A stretch of 64,000 nucleotides of DNA from Tissierella sp032104385 (GTDB lineage Bacteria; Bacillota; Clostridia; Tissierellales; Tissierellaceae), in assembly GCF_032104385.1 (NCBI RefSeq), contig NZ_DAMCHJ010000009.1, positions 1 to 64,000 of the forward strand, given 5' to 3'. The notes under the pieces are model-generated. The model was given only the letters and a program-made list of their open reading frames with translations, had not been told where the DNA came from and ran no database searches. Positions 17,346 to 25,922 of this stretch are shown one piece after another (positions within the stretch are counted from its first letter, which is position 1; every line of letters starts with the position of its first letter). Both the position numbers and the translations under genes were made by a program.

Positions 17346-18377
17346 ATGAAAGACTTTCTACCACCATTTTTTCTAGCATTGGTTATCTCATATTTGGTTA
17401 CTCCTTTGGTGAAGAAACTTGCATTTAAGATTGGTGTTGTGGATATTCCAAAAGATGATAGAAGAGTGCATAAGGAACCTATGCCACTTATGGGTGGTTT
17501 AGCTATATTTTTAGCAGTAGTTGTAGTTACTTTAATATTTCTACCTTTAGAGAAAGAAATTCTTTCAATTTTAATAGGTGGAACGGTTATTGTAATAGGG
17601 GGAATAATAGATGACCTTAAAGAGCTTAGGCCAAAGACTAAATTTATGTTTCAAATCATAGCAGGTCTAATATTAATATATGGTGATGTTAAAGTTGATT
17701 TCATTACAAATCCCTTTACAAAGGACAGCTCTCTAATATATTTAAATTGGCTATCCATACCTATAACTTTATTTTGGGTAGTTGGCATTACAAATACATT
17801 GAATTTTATAGATGGGTTAGACGGACTATCTGCAGGAGTTGCTATGATATCTAGTATAACTCTTATGATTGTAGCGAGTAAAGGGTATACTAATAATTAC
17901 ATTAGCGTAATTATATTATCGGCTGCTATAGCAGGTGCATGTTTAGGATTTTTACCTTTTAATTTTAATCCAGCAAAGATTTTTATGGGAGATACTGGTG
18001 CTTTATTTTTAGGATTTATGTTAGCAGCCATAACTATAGAAGGTGTTATGAAGTCTGTAGCAACTATAGCAATTGTTGCGCCTATATTAATATTATCTGT
18101 ACCTATTTTTGATACTACCTTTGCAATATTTAGAAGGTTATTAAACGGTCAATCTATATCAGCAGCAGATAAAGGACATCTACATCATAGACTTTTAAAC
18201 AGAGGATATTCACAGAAGAAATCTGTACTAATACTCTACGGTATATCTGCTAGTTTCGGTTTGTTTGCTATATTAGTGTCCAAGGCCAATAGTAGACAAG
18301 CAGTATATCTATCTATATTATTACTTGCAGCATCAGTATTGGTTGCTATAAAATTAGGGATATTTGAGAAACGATAA
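17346..18377 (+). CDS. tagO: Undecaprenyl-phosphate N-acetylglucosamine-1-phosphate transferase
   Basis: Polyprenyl-phosphate sugar-1-phosphate transferase (WecA/TagO/MraY family) that starts teichoic acid or other cell-wall glycopolymers on the lipid carrier. 343 residues and about ten membrane helices. Motifs seen: the DD pair in GGIIDDLKELRPK, NFIDGLDGLSAG, FMGDTGALFLG and the cytoplasmic HLHHRLLNRG loop. Start set at ATG 17346 behind GGAGAGAGG. Paired with the UDP-GlcNAc 2-epimerase downstream, which together suggests a ManNAc-containing wall polymer. Confidence 0.94.
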   Translation: MKDFLPPFFLALVISYLVTPLVKKLAFKIGVVDIPKDDRRVHKEPMPLMGGLAIFLAVVVVTLIFLPLEKEILSILIGGTVIVIGGIIDDLKELRPKTKFMFQIIAGLILIYGDVKVDFITNPFTKDSSLIYLNWLSIPITLFWVVGITNTLNFIDGLDGLSAGVAMISSITLMIVASKGYTNNYISVIILSAAIAGACLGFLPFNFNPAKIFMGDTGALFLGFMLAAITIEGVMKSVATIAIVAPILILSVPIFDTTFAIFRRLLNGQSISAADKGHLHHRLLNRGYSQKKSVLILYGISASFGLFAILVSKANSRQAVYLSILLLAASVLVAIKLGIFEKR

Positions 18378-18510
18378 TTAATAAAGAACAAAAAACAATT
18401 AACAGAAAACAATTAATAAAGAATAATTAAGATATTAATTCATTGATTTTAATGTTTTTAATTTGACTATTAATTGTTAATTGGGTATTAGTTGAATATT
18501 GTTAATTGGT
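18378..18510. repeat. Inverted intergenic repeat, family A
   Basis: AACAATTAAC and AACAATTAATAAAG units (about 18388-18430) face ATTAATTGTTAATTG and TTGTTAATTG (about 18468-18510). It fills the tagO-mnaA gap. Confidence 0.6.
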
Positions 18511-18525
18511 GAAAGGATGACGAAC

Positions 18526-19638
18526 TTGAAAGTAATGACTGTCTTTGGTACAAGACCAGAGGGAATTAAAATGGCTCCAATAGTAAAAGAGCTGGAAAAG
18601 AGAGAAGGAATCGAAAGCATTATATGTATTACCGCTCAGCATAGACAAATGTTGGATCAGGTACTAAATTTATTTGATATAAGACCAGATTACGATTTAA
18701 ATATCTTTAAACCTGGACAAACTTTAACTGATATTACAACAAGGGCTTTAAAGGGTTTAGAAGAAGTTATTATAAAAGAAAAGCCAGATGTATTATTAGT
18801 TCAAGGAGATACTACTACGGTTTTTGCAGGGGCTTTGGCTGCATTTTATCAAAAAGTAAAGATTGGTCATGTAGAGGCAGGACTTCGTAGTGGAAATTTA
18901 TATTCTCCATATCCAGAGGAAGCTAATAGGAAGTTAACTGGAATAATTACAGACTTTCATTTTGCTCCTACAGAGAGAAATAGGCAAAATTTACTTAAAG
19001 AAGACTATCCTGGCGGAAAAATATTTATTACGGGTAATACTGTAATAGATGCTTTAAAATATGCCATTAAGGAAGATTACATATTTGATATAGACTTATT
19101 AAATAAATTAGATTATAAAAATAAAAGGGTAATATTGCTTACATGTCATAGGAGAGAGAATATTGGTGAGCCTATGGAAAATATATTTACTGCAATTAAA
19201 GATATTGTAGAAAAATATACAGATGTGGAATTGATTTTTCCAATGCATTTAAATCCAAAGGTACGAGAAATTGCTAATAGGATTTTAAGCAATAATGATA
19301 GAATACATTTAATTGAGCCATTAGATTATGAGCCTATGGCAAATATAATGTCAAAAGTACATTTAGTTGTTACAGATTCTGGAGGAATTCAAGAAGAAGC
19401 ACCTACTTTAGGAAAACCTGTACTTGTGGTTCGGGAAGAAACAGAAAGACCAGAGGGTATAGAAGCAGGAACTGCAAAATTATTAGGTACTAATTATGAA
19501 AATGTATTTAATGAGCTTAATCTTCTATTATCCAATAAGGATGAATATAATAAAATGGCCAATGCCGTAAACCCCTATGGAGATGGAAGAGCAAGTGAGA
19601 GGATAGTAGATATATTAGTGAATAGTGAAAAGTTATAA
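18526..19638 (+). CDS. mnaA: UDP-N-acetylglucosamine 2-epimerase (non-hydrolysing)
   Basis: Interconverts UDP-GlcNAc and UDP-ManNAc for wall polymer synthesis. 370 residues with VFGTRPEGIKMAP at the N-terminus, GHVEAGLRSG near 95, TCHRRENIG near 205 and DSGGIQEEAP near 283. TTG 18526 is preferred because GAAAGGATG (18511-18519) is then at proper distance and the protein begins MKVMTVFGTRPE as in the family; an ATG at 18517 lies in that site. The last six codons and stop (VNSEKL) are read from the left arm of a family B repeat, an unusual repeat-derived C-terminus. Confidence 0.94.
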   Translation: MKVMTVFGTRPEGIKMAPIVKELEKREGIESIICITAQHRQMLDQVLNLFDIRPDYDLNIFKPGQTLTDITTRALKGLEEVIIKEKPDVLLVQGDTTTVFAGALAAFYQKVKIGHVEAGLRSGNLYSPYPEEANRKLTGIITDFHFAPTERNRQNLLKEDYPGGKIFITGNTVIDALKYAIKEDYIFDIDLLNKLDYKNKRVILLTCHRRENIGEPMENIFTAIKDIVEKYTDVELIFPMHLNPKVREIANRILSNNDRIHLIEPLDYEPMANIMSKVHLVVTDSGGIQEEAPTLGKPVLVVREETERPEGIEAGTAKLLGTNYENVFNELNLLLSNKDEYNKMANAVNPYGDGRASERIVDILVNSEKL

Positions 19639-19712
19639 AACCAGTGAATAGTGAATAGTTTGGAGTAATATTTCGTATCTAATAATTATTCACTATTAGT
19701 TATTCACTATTT
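19620..19712. repeat. Inverted intergenic repeat, family B, overlapping mnaA
   Basis: GTGAATAGTGAAAAGTTATAA and GTGAATAGTGAATAG (19620-19660) face TTATTCACTATTAG and TTATTCACTATTT (about 19686-19713). The left arm supplies the mnaA stop codon; the right arm abuts the GGGGG ribosome binding site of the next gene. Confidence 0.7.
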
Positions 19713-19727
19713 TGGGGGTTGATTGTT

Positions 19728-21110
19728 TTGGTGGATAAATTAACTGAACTTAGGGATAGTTTTGAGATGCTTGAGGATGTTTTAAACTACGCATATGAGG
19801 GGTATGTATTAGTTGACCCAGAAGGGAAAATAGTTAAGATGAACTATGAGAAACTTTTAGGGATAAAAGAAGAAGATGCAATAGGGAAACCAGTTGAAGA
19901 AATCATAGAGAATACACGTATGCATATTGTAGTTAAAACAGGAACAAAAGAATTAAGAGATGTACAAAGGATACAAGGTCATGATATGATAACAAACCGT
20001 ATCCCTATTATTAAACAGGGTAATGTAATTGGAGCCGTTGGCACAGTACTTTTTAAGGATATCAGCGAAGTAAAGGAGTTGGCTCACCAACTCCTTGATT
20101 TGCAATCAAAGATAAATAAATATAAGGGTGAGATTGAAAGAATAGAAGGTAGTAAATATTCTTTTGATAGTATAATTACTAGAAATTCAAAGATGAACTA
20201 TTTAAAAAAAGTTGGTAGTATGGCAGCAGAAACAAATTCAACTGTACTTATTACAGGAGAATCTGGTACAGGAAAAGAATTATTTGCCCATGCAATTCAT
20301 AGAGCTAGTTATAGGAAGGGAGAAGCTTTTATAGCCATTAATTGTGCTGCAATTCCAAAGGAATTATTGGAGTCAGAATTATTTGGATATGATAGTGGAG
20401 CATTTACGGGGGCTAGAAAACAAGGTAAAGTCGGGAAGTTTGAGCTTGCTCGTGGTGGAACTATTTTTTTAGATGAAATTGGAGATATGCCCCTGGAAAT
20501 GCAGGCGAAGATTCTTAGAGTTTTGGAATCTAAAGAATTTGAAAGAGTTGGAAGCAATAAAAAAATATCCTTTGATGCCAGAGTTATAGCCGCTACCAAT
20601 GAAAATATAGAAGAAGCAATAAAAAGGGGAAAATTTAGAGAAGATTTATATTATAGATTAAATGTAATAACAATAGAAATTCCTCCCCTTTGTGAAAGAA
20701 TGGAAGATATAGAACCTTTAAGTGAAGAAATATTATCTTATTTACTAAAGGAAATGAAATTAGGAGAAAAAGTTTTAGCTAAAGAAACAATAAAGATTCT
20801 CAAATTCTATAGTTGGCCAGGAAACGTAAGGGAATTAAGGAATGTATTGGAAAGGGCAATTAATCTTTCACCAGGTAAGATTATTTTACCAGAGCATCTA
20901 CCTGAAAGGTTTATAGATAAAATAAATTATTCTATGGAAGATTTAAATGATATTCCTTTATTAAAAGATGTAGTGATAGAATCTGAAATAGAAGCTATAA
21001 ATAAGGCTCTTATACTTACTAAAGGAAACAAATCTTTAGCTGCTGAAAAACTGGGAATACATAGAACAGCCTTATATAAGAAAATCGATAAATATAATAT
21101 AGGAAAATAA
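19728..21110 (+). CDS. Sigma-54-dependent transcriptional activator with PAS domain
   Basis: 460-residue enhancer-binding protein: N-terminal PAS sensor (about 10-115), AAA+ sigma-54 interaction domain with Walker A GESGTGKELF near 182, the sigma-54 contact loop GAFTGARK near 228, Walker B FLDEIGDMPL, and a C-terminal Fis-type helix-turn-helix (NKSLAAEKLGIHRTALYKKI). No receiver domain, so it likely senses a small molecule or redox state via PAS. TTG 19728 chosen for its distance from GGGGG (19714-19718); TTG 19719 and GTG 19731 are alternatives. It sits next to a -24/-12 promoter and thl-ctfAB, its likely target. Confidence 0.94.
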   Translation: MVDKLTELRDSFEMLEDVLNYAYEGYVLVDPEGKIVKMNYEKLLGIKEEDAIGKPVEEIIENTRMHIVVKTGTKELRDVQRIQGHDMITNRIPIIKQGNVIGAVGTVLFKDISEVKELAHQLLDLQSKINKYKGEIERIEGSKYSFDSIITRNSKMNYLKKVGSMAAETNSTVLITGESGTGKELFAHAIHRASYRKGEAFIAINCAAIPKELLESELFGYDSGAFTGARKQGKVGKFELARGGTIFLDEIGDMPLEMQAKILRVLESKEFERVGSNKKISFDARVIAATNENIEEAIKRGKFREDLYYRLNVITIEIPPLCERMEDIEPLSEEILSYLLKEMKLGEKVLAKETIKILKFYSWPGNVRELRNVLERAINLSPGKIILPEHLPERFIDKINYSMEDLNDIPLLKDVVIESEIEAINKALILTKGNKSLAAEKLGIHRTALYKKIDKYNIGK

Positions 21111-21308
21111 AGCTGTAGCCAAAATTATACATATTTACTTAAGGTGTATATTTTTTGATACATAAATTTCGTCTGAGAACAGGAAAGTTGTATCTAATTA
21201 TCTACACTATTCAATTGAATTGCTGTATTAAGGAATTTTAAAATTAGATTTATTTTATAGATATTGGTTAAATACTAGATTATAGCGGGTAAGACTCATT
21301 TATAAAAC

Positions 21309-21325
21309 ATGGCATGAAAATTGCT
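21309..21325 (+). promoter_or_regulatory. Sigma-54 (-24/-12) promoter for thl-ctfAB
   Basis: ATGGCATGAAAATTGCT: the GG (21311-21312) and GC (21323-21324) are separated by exactly 10 bases, as sigma-54 requires. The stretch 21111-21308 before it holds a weak terminator-like hairpin (TATACA/TGTATA with TTTTTT, about 21128-21155) and the dyad ATTCAATTGAAT (21209-21220), which could be an activator site. Confidence 0.75.
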
Positions 21326-21405
21326 TTATATAATACTGTGAGTGAAATAAAGTCTATAGAGGTAAATTAATTTTTTAAAATAAATAAAATACAGGAGGTA
21401 AAAAG

Positions 21406-22584
21406 ATGAGAGAAGTTGTTATTGCTTCAGCTGTTAGAACACCTATTGGAGCATTTGGTGGTAAATTTAAAGATGTTTCTGCGGTTCAATTAGGTACAAT
21501 AGTGGCTAAGGAAGCATTAAAGAGAGCCAATGTAGATCCAAATGTGGTAGATGAGGTTATATTTGGTAATGTATTGCAAGCAGGATTGGGACAAAACGTA
21601 GCTAGACAGGTGTCAATACATGCAGGTATTCCAGTAGAAGTGCCTTCCTTTACAGTTAATAAGGTTTGTGGATCAGGACTTAAGACTGTTGCATTAGCAG
21701 CTCAAGCTATTTTAGCTGGAGAAGCAGATATAGTATTAGCTGGAGGTACAGAAAATATGAGTCAAGCGCCATATTTACTAAAATCTGCTAGATGGGGTCA
21801 AAGAATGGGTAATGGTCAAATAGAGGATTATATGGTGCAAGATGGACTATGGGATATTTTCAATGATTATCATATGGGAATTACTGCAGAAAATATTGCA
21901 GAGAAATATGGTTTTACTCGTGAAGAACAAGATAAAGTAGCATTAGACAGTCAAAATAGAGCAGAAGCTGCTATAAAAAATGAAAGATTTAAAGAAGAAA
22001 TCGTTCCTGTAGAAATCCCTCAAAGAAAAGGAGAACCAATAGTTGCTGACACAGATGAATATCCAAAGTTTGGTACTACAGTAGAAGTATTAGCAAAACT
22101 TAGACCAGCATTTAAAAAGGATGGAACAGTAACAGCTGGAAACGCTTCTGGAATTAATGATGGAGCTGCTGCATTAGTTGTAATGAGCAAGGAAAAAGCA
22201 GATGAGCTGGGAATCACTCCATTAGCTACTATAGCATCCTATGCTTCAGCAGGTGTAGATCCATCGATTATGGGAACTGGACCTATTCCAGCTACAAGAA
22301 AAGCTTTGGCTAAGGTTAATATGACTATAGAAGAGGTAGATTTAATAGAAGCAAATGAAGCTTTTGCTGCTCAAGCCTTATCGGTTATTAAGGAACTTAA
22401 TCTTGATATAGAAAAGACAAATGTAAATGGTGGTGCCATAGCATTAGGACACCCAATAGGAGCTTCAGGAGCTAGAATATTAGTTTCATTATTACATGAA
22501 ATGGCAAAAAGAGATGCTAAAAATGGTTTAGCGACTCTATGCATAGGTGGAGGTCAAGGAATAGCTATGATAGTTAAACGCTAA
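21406..22584 (+). CDS. thl: Acetyl-CoA acetyltransferase (thiolase)
   Basis: Condenses two acetyl-CoA to acetoacetyl-CoA or runs in reverse. 392 residues. Nucleophile Cys88 in KVCGSGLKTV, catalytic His in GHPIGASGAR near 348 and second Cys in LCIGGGQGIA near 378 are all present. ATG follows CAGGAGGTAA. First gene after the sigma-54 promoter; with the two CoA-transferase genes it links acetoacetate/short-chain acids to acetyl-CoA. The stop codon lies in the loop of a 14-bp hairpin. Confidence 0.97.
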   Translation: MREVVIASAVRTPIGAFGGKFKDVSAVQLGTIVAKEALKRANVDPNVVDEVIFGNVLQAGLGQNVARQVSIHAGIPVEVPSFTVNKVCGSGLKTVALAAQAILAGEADIVLAGGTENMSQAPYLLKSARWGQRMGNGQIEDYMVQDGLWDIFNDYHMGITAENIAEKYGFTREEQDKVALDSQNRAEAAIKNERFKEEIVPVEIPQRKGEPIVADTDEYPKFGTTVEVLAKLRPAFKKDGTVTAGNASGINDGAAALVVMSKEKADELGITPLATIASYASAGVDPSIMGTGPIPATRKALAKVNMTIEEVDLIEANEAFAAQALSVIKELNLDIEKTNVNGGAIALGHPIGASGARILVSLLHEMAKRDAKNGLATLCIGGGQGIAMIVKR

Positions 22585-22599
22585 GGCGTTTAACTATCA
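22568..22599 (+). other. Perfect 14-bp RNA hairpin around the thl stop codon
   Basis: TGATAGTTAAACGC (22568-22581), loop TAAG, GCGTTTAACTATCA (22586-22599). The thl stop TAA occupies the loop. No T run follows, so it is more likely a processing or stability element than a terminator. Confidence 0.7.
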
Positions 22600-22607
22600 G
22601 TATTGGC

Positions 22608-22652
22608 TATCCACTATTTCTAAAACTATTCACTATTAATTATTCACTAAAT
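22608..22652. repeat. Half copy of intergenic repeat family B
   Basis: GCTATCCACTATTTC, CTATTCACTATTAATTATTCACTAAA: only the right arm of the family B repeat is present, between thl and ctfA. Confidence 0.55.
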
Positions 22653-22672
22653 ATAAACGGGGGTGCATATTT

Positions 22673-23329
22673 ATGAACAAAATTATGTCTATTGATGAAG
22701 CCGTAGCTCATATCAAAGATGGTATGACTATTATGATTGGTGGATTCTTAGGATGTGGGTCACCACACAGATTAATTGATGCTCTTGTGAAGAAGGGTGT
22801 TAAAGATTTAACATTAATTTGCAACGATTCTGGTTTTCCAGAAATAGGTTCAGGCAAGCTAGTAGTAAATAAACAAATTAAAAAGCTTATAGCTTCTCAC
22901 GTTGGTACAAACAAAGAAACAGGAAATCAAATGAATTCTGGTGAAATGGAAGTAGTATTAGTACCTCAAGGAACTCTCGCTGAGCAAGTAAGAGCAGGTG
23001 GAGCAGGACTTGGTGGATTTTTAACACCAACAGGAGTAGGTACAATAGTTGAAGAAGGTAAAGAAAGAATAGTAATTGACGGAAAAACTTACCTTCTTGA
23101 GTTACCACTTAGAGCTGATGTAGCTTTAATAGCTGGAGAAACTGTAGATAAATTTGGTAATATTGTATATTACGGTGCTACAAGAAACTTTAACACACTT
23201 ATGGCTACTGCTGCTGATATTGTAATAGTTGAAGCTGAAAATGTTGTAGAAGTTGGAGAAATTGACCCTAATGATGTTGTGACTTCGGGAATATTTGTGG
23301 ATTATATCGTTAACGGAGGTGATAAATAA
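22673..23329 (+). CDS. ctfA: 3-oxoacid CoA-transferase subunit A
   Basis: Alpha subunit of an acetoacetate/butyrate-type CoA-transferase, 218 residues. Family I CoA-transferase features are IMIGGFLGCGSPHRLI near the N-terminus and GGAGLGGFLTPTGVGT near residue 105. Named ctfA/atoD in relatives; the substrate pair cannot be read from sequence. ATG follows GGGGGTGC. The last A of its TAA stop is the first base of the ctfB start codon. Confidence 0.94.
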   Translation: MNKIMSIDEAVAHIKDGMTIMIGGFLGCGSPHRLIDALVKKGVKDLTLICNDSGFPEIGSGKLVVNKQIKKLIASHVGTNKETGNQMNSGEMEVVLVPQGTLAEQVRAGGAGLGGFLTPTGVGTIVEEGKERIVIDGKTYLLELPLRADVALIAGETVDKFGNIVYYGATRNFNTLMATAADIVIVEAENVVEVGEIDPNDVVTSGIFVDYIVNGGDK

Positions 23330-23979
23330 TGGATAAGAAAGAGTTTATTGCTAGACGTGTAGCGAAAGAATTAAAAGATGGAGATGTGGTTAACCTTGGC
23401 ATTGGATTACCAACTATGGTAGCTAACTATGTACCTGAAGATATAAATGTGTTTTTCCAGTCAGAAAATGGATTTATAGGCTTAGGACCTGCTCCGGAAG
23501 AAGGCAAGGAGGACCCTTATATAGTAAATGCAGGGGCACAATGTGTAACGATTCTACCTGGTGGAGTATTCTTTGATTCTTCTACGTCCTTTGGAATTAT
23601 TCGTGGTGGGCATGTTGATATGACAGTTCTTGGAGCGCTTCAGGTAGATGAAAAGGGTAATCTTGCTAACTGGATGATACCAGGGAAAATGGTACCAGGT
23701 ATGGGTGGTGCTATGGATTTAGTAACAGGAGCTAAGAAGGTAATAGTTGCTATGGAGCATACTGTAAAAGGAAATCATAAGATATTAAAAGAATGCAACC
23801 TTCCATTGACAGCTGCTGGAGAGGTAAACCTTATCATTACTGAGATGGGAGTTATAGAAGTAAGGGAAGAAGGATTAGTACTAATAGAAATTAATCCAGA
23901 GTTTACTGTAGAGGAAGTTCAAACTGCTACGGAAGCTAAATTGATAATTGCAGAAGATTTAATAAAAATGGAAATATAA
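23329..23979 (+). CDS. ctfB: 3-oxoacid CoA-transferase subunit B
   Basis: Beta subunit, 216 residues, carrying the catalytic glutamate, Glu46 in FFQSENGFIG, which forms the CoA thioester intermediate. GLGPAPEEG and NAGAQ follow as in the family. ATG shares its first base with the ctfA stop codon, with AACGGAGGTGA before it, which ensures equal subunit production. With thl it can convert acetoacetate to two acetyl-CoA, or move CoA to acetoacetate, butyrate or acetate. A strong terminator follows. Confidence 0.95.
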   Translation: MDKKEFIARRVAKELKDGDVVNLGIGLPTMVANYVPEDINVFFQSENGFIGLGPAPEEGKEDPYIVNAGAQCVTILPGGVFFDSSTSFGIIRGGHVDMTVLGALQVDEKGNLANWMIPGKMVPGMGGAMDLVTGAKKVIVAMEHTVKGNHKILKECNLPLTAAGEVNLIITEMGVIEVREEGLVLIEINPEFTVEEVQTATEAKLIIAEDLIKMEI

Positions 23980-23983
23980 TATA

Positions 23984-24016
23984 AAAATAGCCTCAAATAT
24001 TTGAGGCTATTTTATT
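23984..24016. terminator. Intrinsic terminator of thl-ctfAB
   Basis: A 30-base perfect palindrome (23984-24013) with a GCCTCAAATATTTGAGGC core, A run before and T run after. Confidence 0.9.
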
Positions 24017-24125
24017 ATGTAAATGAAAATTTGCAATATTATACTAAAGCACTTGCATAATTTGTCAAAATTTTATATAATTTTAATAGTGTTGTAAAAG
24101 TATTGCTTATAAAAATAGATGTTAA

Positions 24126-24134
24126 TGTTATAAT
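24126..24134 (+). promoter_or_regulatory. Extended -10 promoter for the ATP synthase operon
   Basis: TGTTATAAT, 45 bases before the first gene. TTGCTT at 24103 is 20 bp upstream, a poor spacing, so the TG extension probably carries the promoter. Confidence 0.5.
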
Positions 24135-24178
24135 TATAACATACTAAAGAAACAAATATGTTTCAACGGAGTGATAGT

Positions 24179-24406
24179 GTGAGAAATAAGAACTATAAAG
24201 ATACCTTACAAGGCCTAGCATTAATAAGTCAAATTGGTTTTTCTGTTATAACACCTATTTTAATTGGTGTGTACTTGGGTCAATTTATTGATAAAAAATT
24301 AGGCATGAATGGTATCTTTTCAATTATTTTCATAATTTTAGGTGTTGGTGCAGGGTTTTTAAATATATTTAAATTGGCAAGAATAAAAGGAAATAAGAGG
24401 AAGTGA
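24179..24406 (+). CDS. atpZ: AtpZ/AtpI-like small membrane protein
   Basis: 75 residues, two membrane helices (about 13-35 and 43-65) joined by the GQFIDKKLG turn typical of the AtpZ/putative F0F1-ATPase subunit family. First gene of the ATP synthase operon; in some Bacilli AtpZ works with AtpI as a magnesium or calcium channel or assembly helper. Start set at GTG 24179, with CGGAG before it; an upstream in-frame ATG at 24158 has no site. Confidence 0.85.
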   Translation: MRNKNYKDTLQGLALISQIGFSVITPILIGVYLGQFIDKKLGMNGIFSIIFIILGVGAGFLNIFKLARIKGNKRK

Positions 24407-24410
24407 ACAG

Positions 24411-24782
24411 ATGAATAATGATTTAGTATTTAAAGTGGCCAAGAGAGTAACGATATTATCTCTGTTGCTTATTGGAATTTCTGTTTTTGTATTTAGGGAA
24501 CCTAAGCCAATTATACTTGGGTATGTATTTGGAGCGATAATCAGTATATTAAGTTTTAAATTGCTTCATAATACTATAAATAAGGCTGTAGAAATGTCAC
24601 CAGATAAGGCCAGTGCTTATTCAACCTTACAATATATGTTAAGATATTTAATATATTTCATTGTACTTGCAGTTGCTGCTTTGGCAGATTATTTAAGTTT
24701 TCCAGCAACTGTTTTAGGACTTCTTATGGTTAAATTTGTAATATTATTATCAGGCATATTTGATGAAGACTTTAAGAGATAA
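24411..24782 (+). CDS. atpI: ATP synthase subunit I
   Basis: 123-residue membrane protein of the ATP_synt_I family, four helices (about 12-30, 34-55, 77-95, 98-118). AtpI helps assemble the c ring. Preceded by AAGAGGAAG and placed between atpZ and atpB, the usual position in Clostridia. Sequence in this family is weakly conserved, so the call relies on context, length and helix pattern. Confidence 0.85.
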   Translation: MNNDLVFKVAKRVTILSLLLIGISVFVFREPKPIILGYVFGAIISILSFKLLHNTINKAVEMSPDKASAYSTLQYMLRYLIYFIVLAVAALADYLSFPATVLGLLMVKFVILLSGIFDEDFKR

Positions 24783-24866
24783 TTAATTAACAATTAATTA
24801 TATATTGCATTTAGGAAATCATGAAAGAGTAATATATTATAATGAATGATGAAAGGAGGGAGATGT

Positions 24867-25541
24867 TTGGAATTATTGCTAAAAATCTTTGGAAGGGAAA
24901 TTATTATACCCGACACTATTGTTAATATGTGGATAGTTACAATATTATTAATTATATTTGCTTTTATAGTTAATAATAAGATCAAAAAAGCTCGTACTGA
25001 TGAAGTACCGTCAAATTTCCTAAATGTTGTAGAGCTAATTGTGGAATCTATAGAAAATTTAGTTAAGTCCACTATGGGAACACAAAATATTAAATTTGTA
25101 CCCTACATTTTAACATTAGCATTATTCTTAGCAGTAGCTAATTTATTTGGGCTACTAGGTTTTACACCGCCAACATCAGATTATTCTGTTACATTTTCTT
25201 TAGCTTTAATTACTTTTGTTTTAACACAGTATTGGAGTTTTAGAAACAATGGGGGTTTTTTAGGATACCTAAAGGGGTTTACAGAGCCTATGGCTTTTTT
25301 AACTCCATTAAATGTAATAGGTGAGTTAGCAAATCCTATATCATTATCATTCCGTCTTTTCGGAAATATAATGAGTGGTGGTATTATTATGGGCTTGCTT
25401 TATCAAGCATTAGGATACTTTGCACCAATTATTGCAGTACCTTTACATGCTTATTTTGATGTATTTTCAGGGTTGTTGCAAACATTTATTTTCATTATGC
25501 TATCTATGATATTCATAGGTGGTAGGGCAGAAGCAGAATAA
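24867..25541 (+). CDS. atpB: ATP synthase F0 subunit a
   Basis: Stator channel subunit, 224 residues, five to six helices. The essential arginine lies in LSFRLFGNIMSGGII near residue 160. TTG 24867 is the start because AAAGGAGGG (24852-24860) ends six bases before it; the ATGs at 24846 and 24849 lie in or before that site. It moves ions between the half channels and the c ring; the c subunit suggests sodium. Confidence 0.95.
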   Translation: MELLLKIFGREIIIPDTIVNMWIVTILLIIFAFIVNNKIKKARTDEVPSNFLNVVELIVESIENLVKSTMGTQNIKFVPYILTLALFLAVANLFGLLGFTPPTSDYSVTFSLALITFVLTQYWSFRNNGGFLGYLKGFTEPMAFLTPLNVIGELANPISLSFRLFGNIMSGGIIMGLLYQALGYFAPIIAVPLHAYFDVFSGLLQTFIFIMLSMIFIGGRAEAE

Positions 25542-25575
25542 ATTATCTTTTTAAAATTTGGAGGGAGGAAACAAA

Positions 25576-25872
25576 ATGTTACAAGGAATAACAAGTGAAG
25601 CTTTTATATTAGGATGTTCAGCAATAGGTGCTGGTCTAGCAATGATAGCAGGTATAGGACCTGGAATAGGTCAAGGTAATGCAGCAGCTCGTGGATGTGA
25701 GGCTGTAGGTAGACAACCAGAAGCCAAAGGTGATATAACTTCAACAATGCTTTTAGGTCAAGCGGTAGCAGAGACAACAGGTATTTACGGATTAGTTATT
25801 GCTATAATTTTATTATTCGTTAGACCATTATTAACAGCTTATTTAGAGCTAAAACAATCAGGATTATTATAA
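25576..25872 (+). CDS. atpE: ATP synthase F0 subunit c, sodium-type residues
   Basis: 98-residue proteolipid, two helices with the polar loop GRQPEAKGD. Ion-binding residues read Gln33 (GIGQG), Val64, Glu66, Thr67 and Tyr71 (AVAETTGIY). They match the sodium-binding set Gln32, Val63, Glu65, Ser66, Tyr70 of Ilyobacter tartaricus with Thr for Ser. I therefore infer a sodium-translocating ring. Start set at ATG 25576 behind GGAGGGAGG; an in-frame ATG at 25558 lies in that region. Eight residues longer at the C-terminus than usual. Confidence 0.95.
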   Translation: MLQGITSEAFILGCSAIGAGLAMIAGIGPGIGQGNAAARGCEAVGRQPEAKGDITSTMLLGQAVAETTGIYGLVIAIILLFVRPLLTAYLELKQSGLL

Positions 25873-25922
25873 TATCTGATTTAACCCTTAAAGTGGGAAT
25901 CTAAGGCTAAGGAGGTTAGTTT

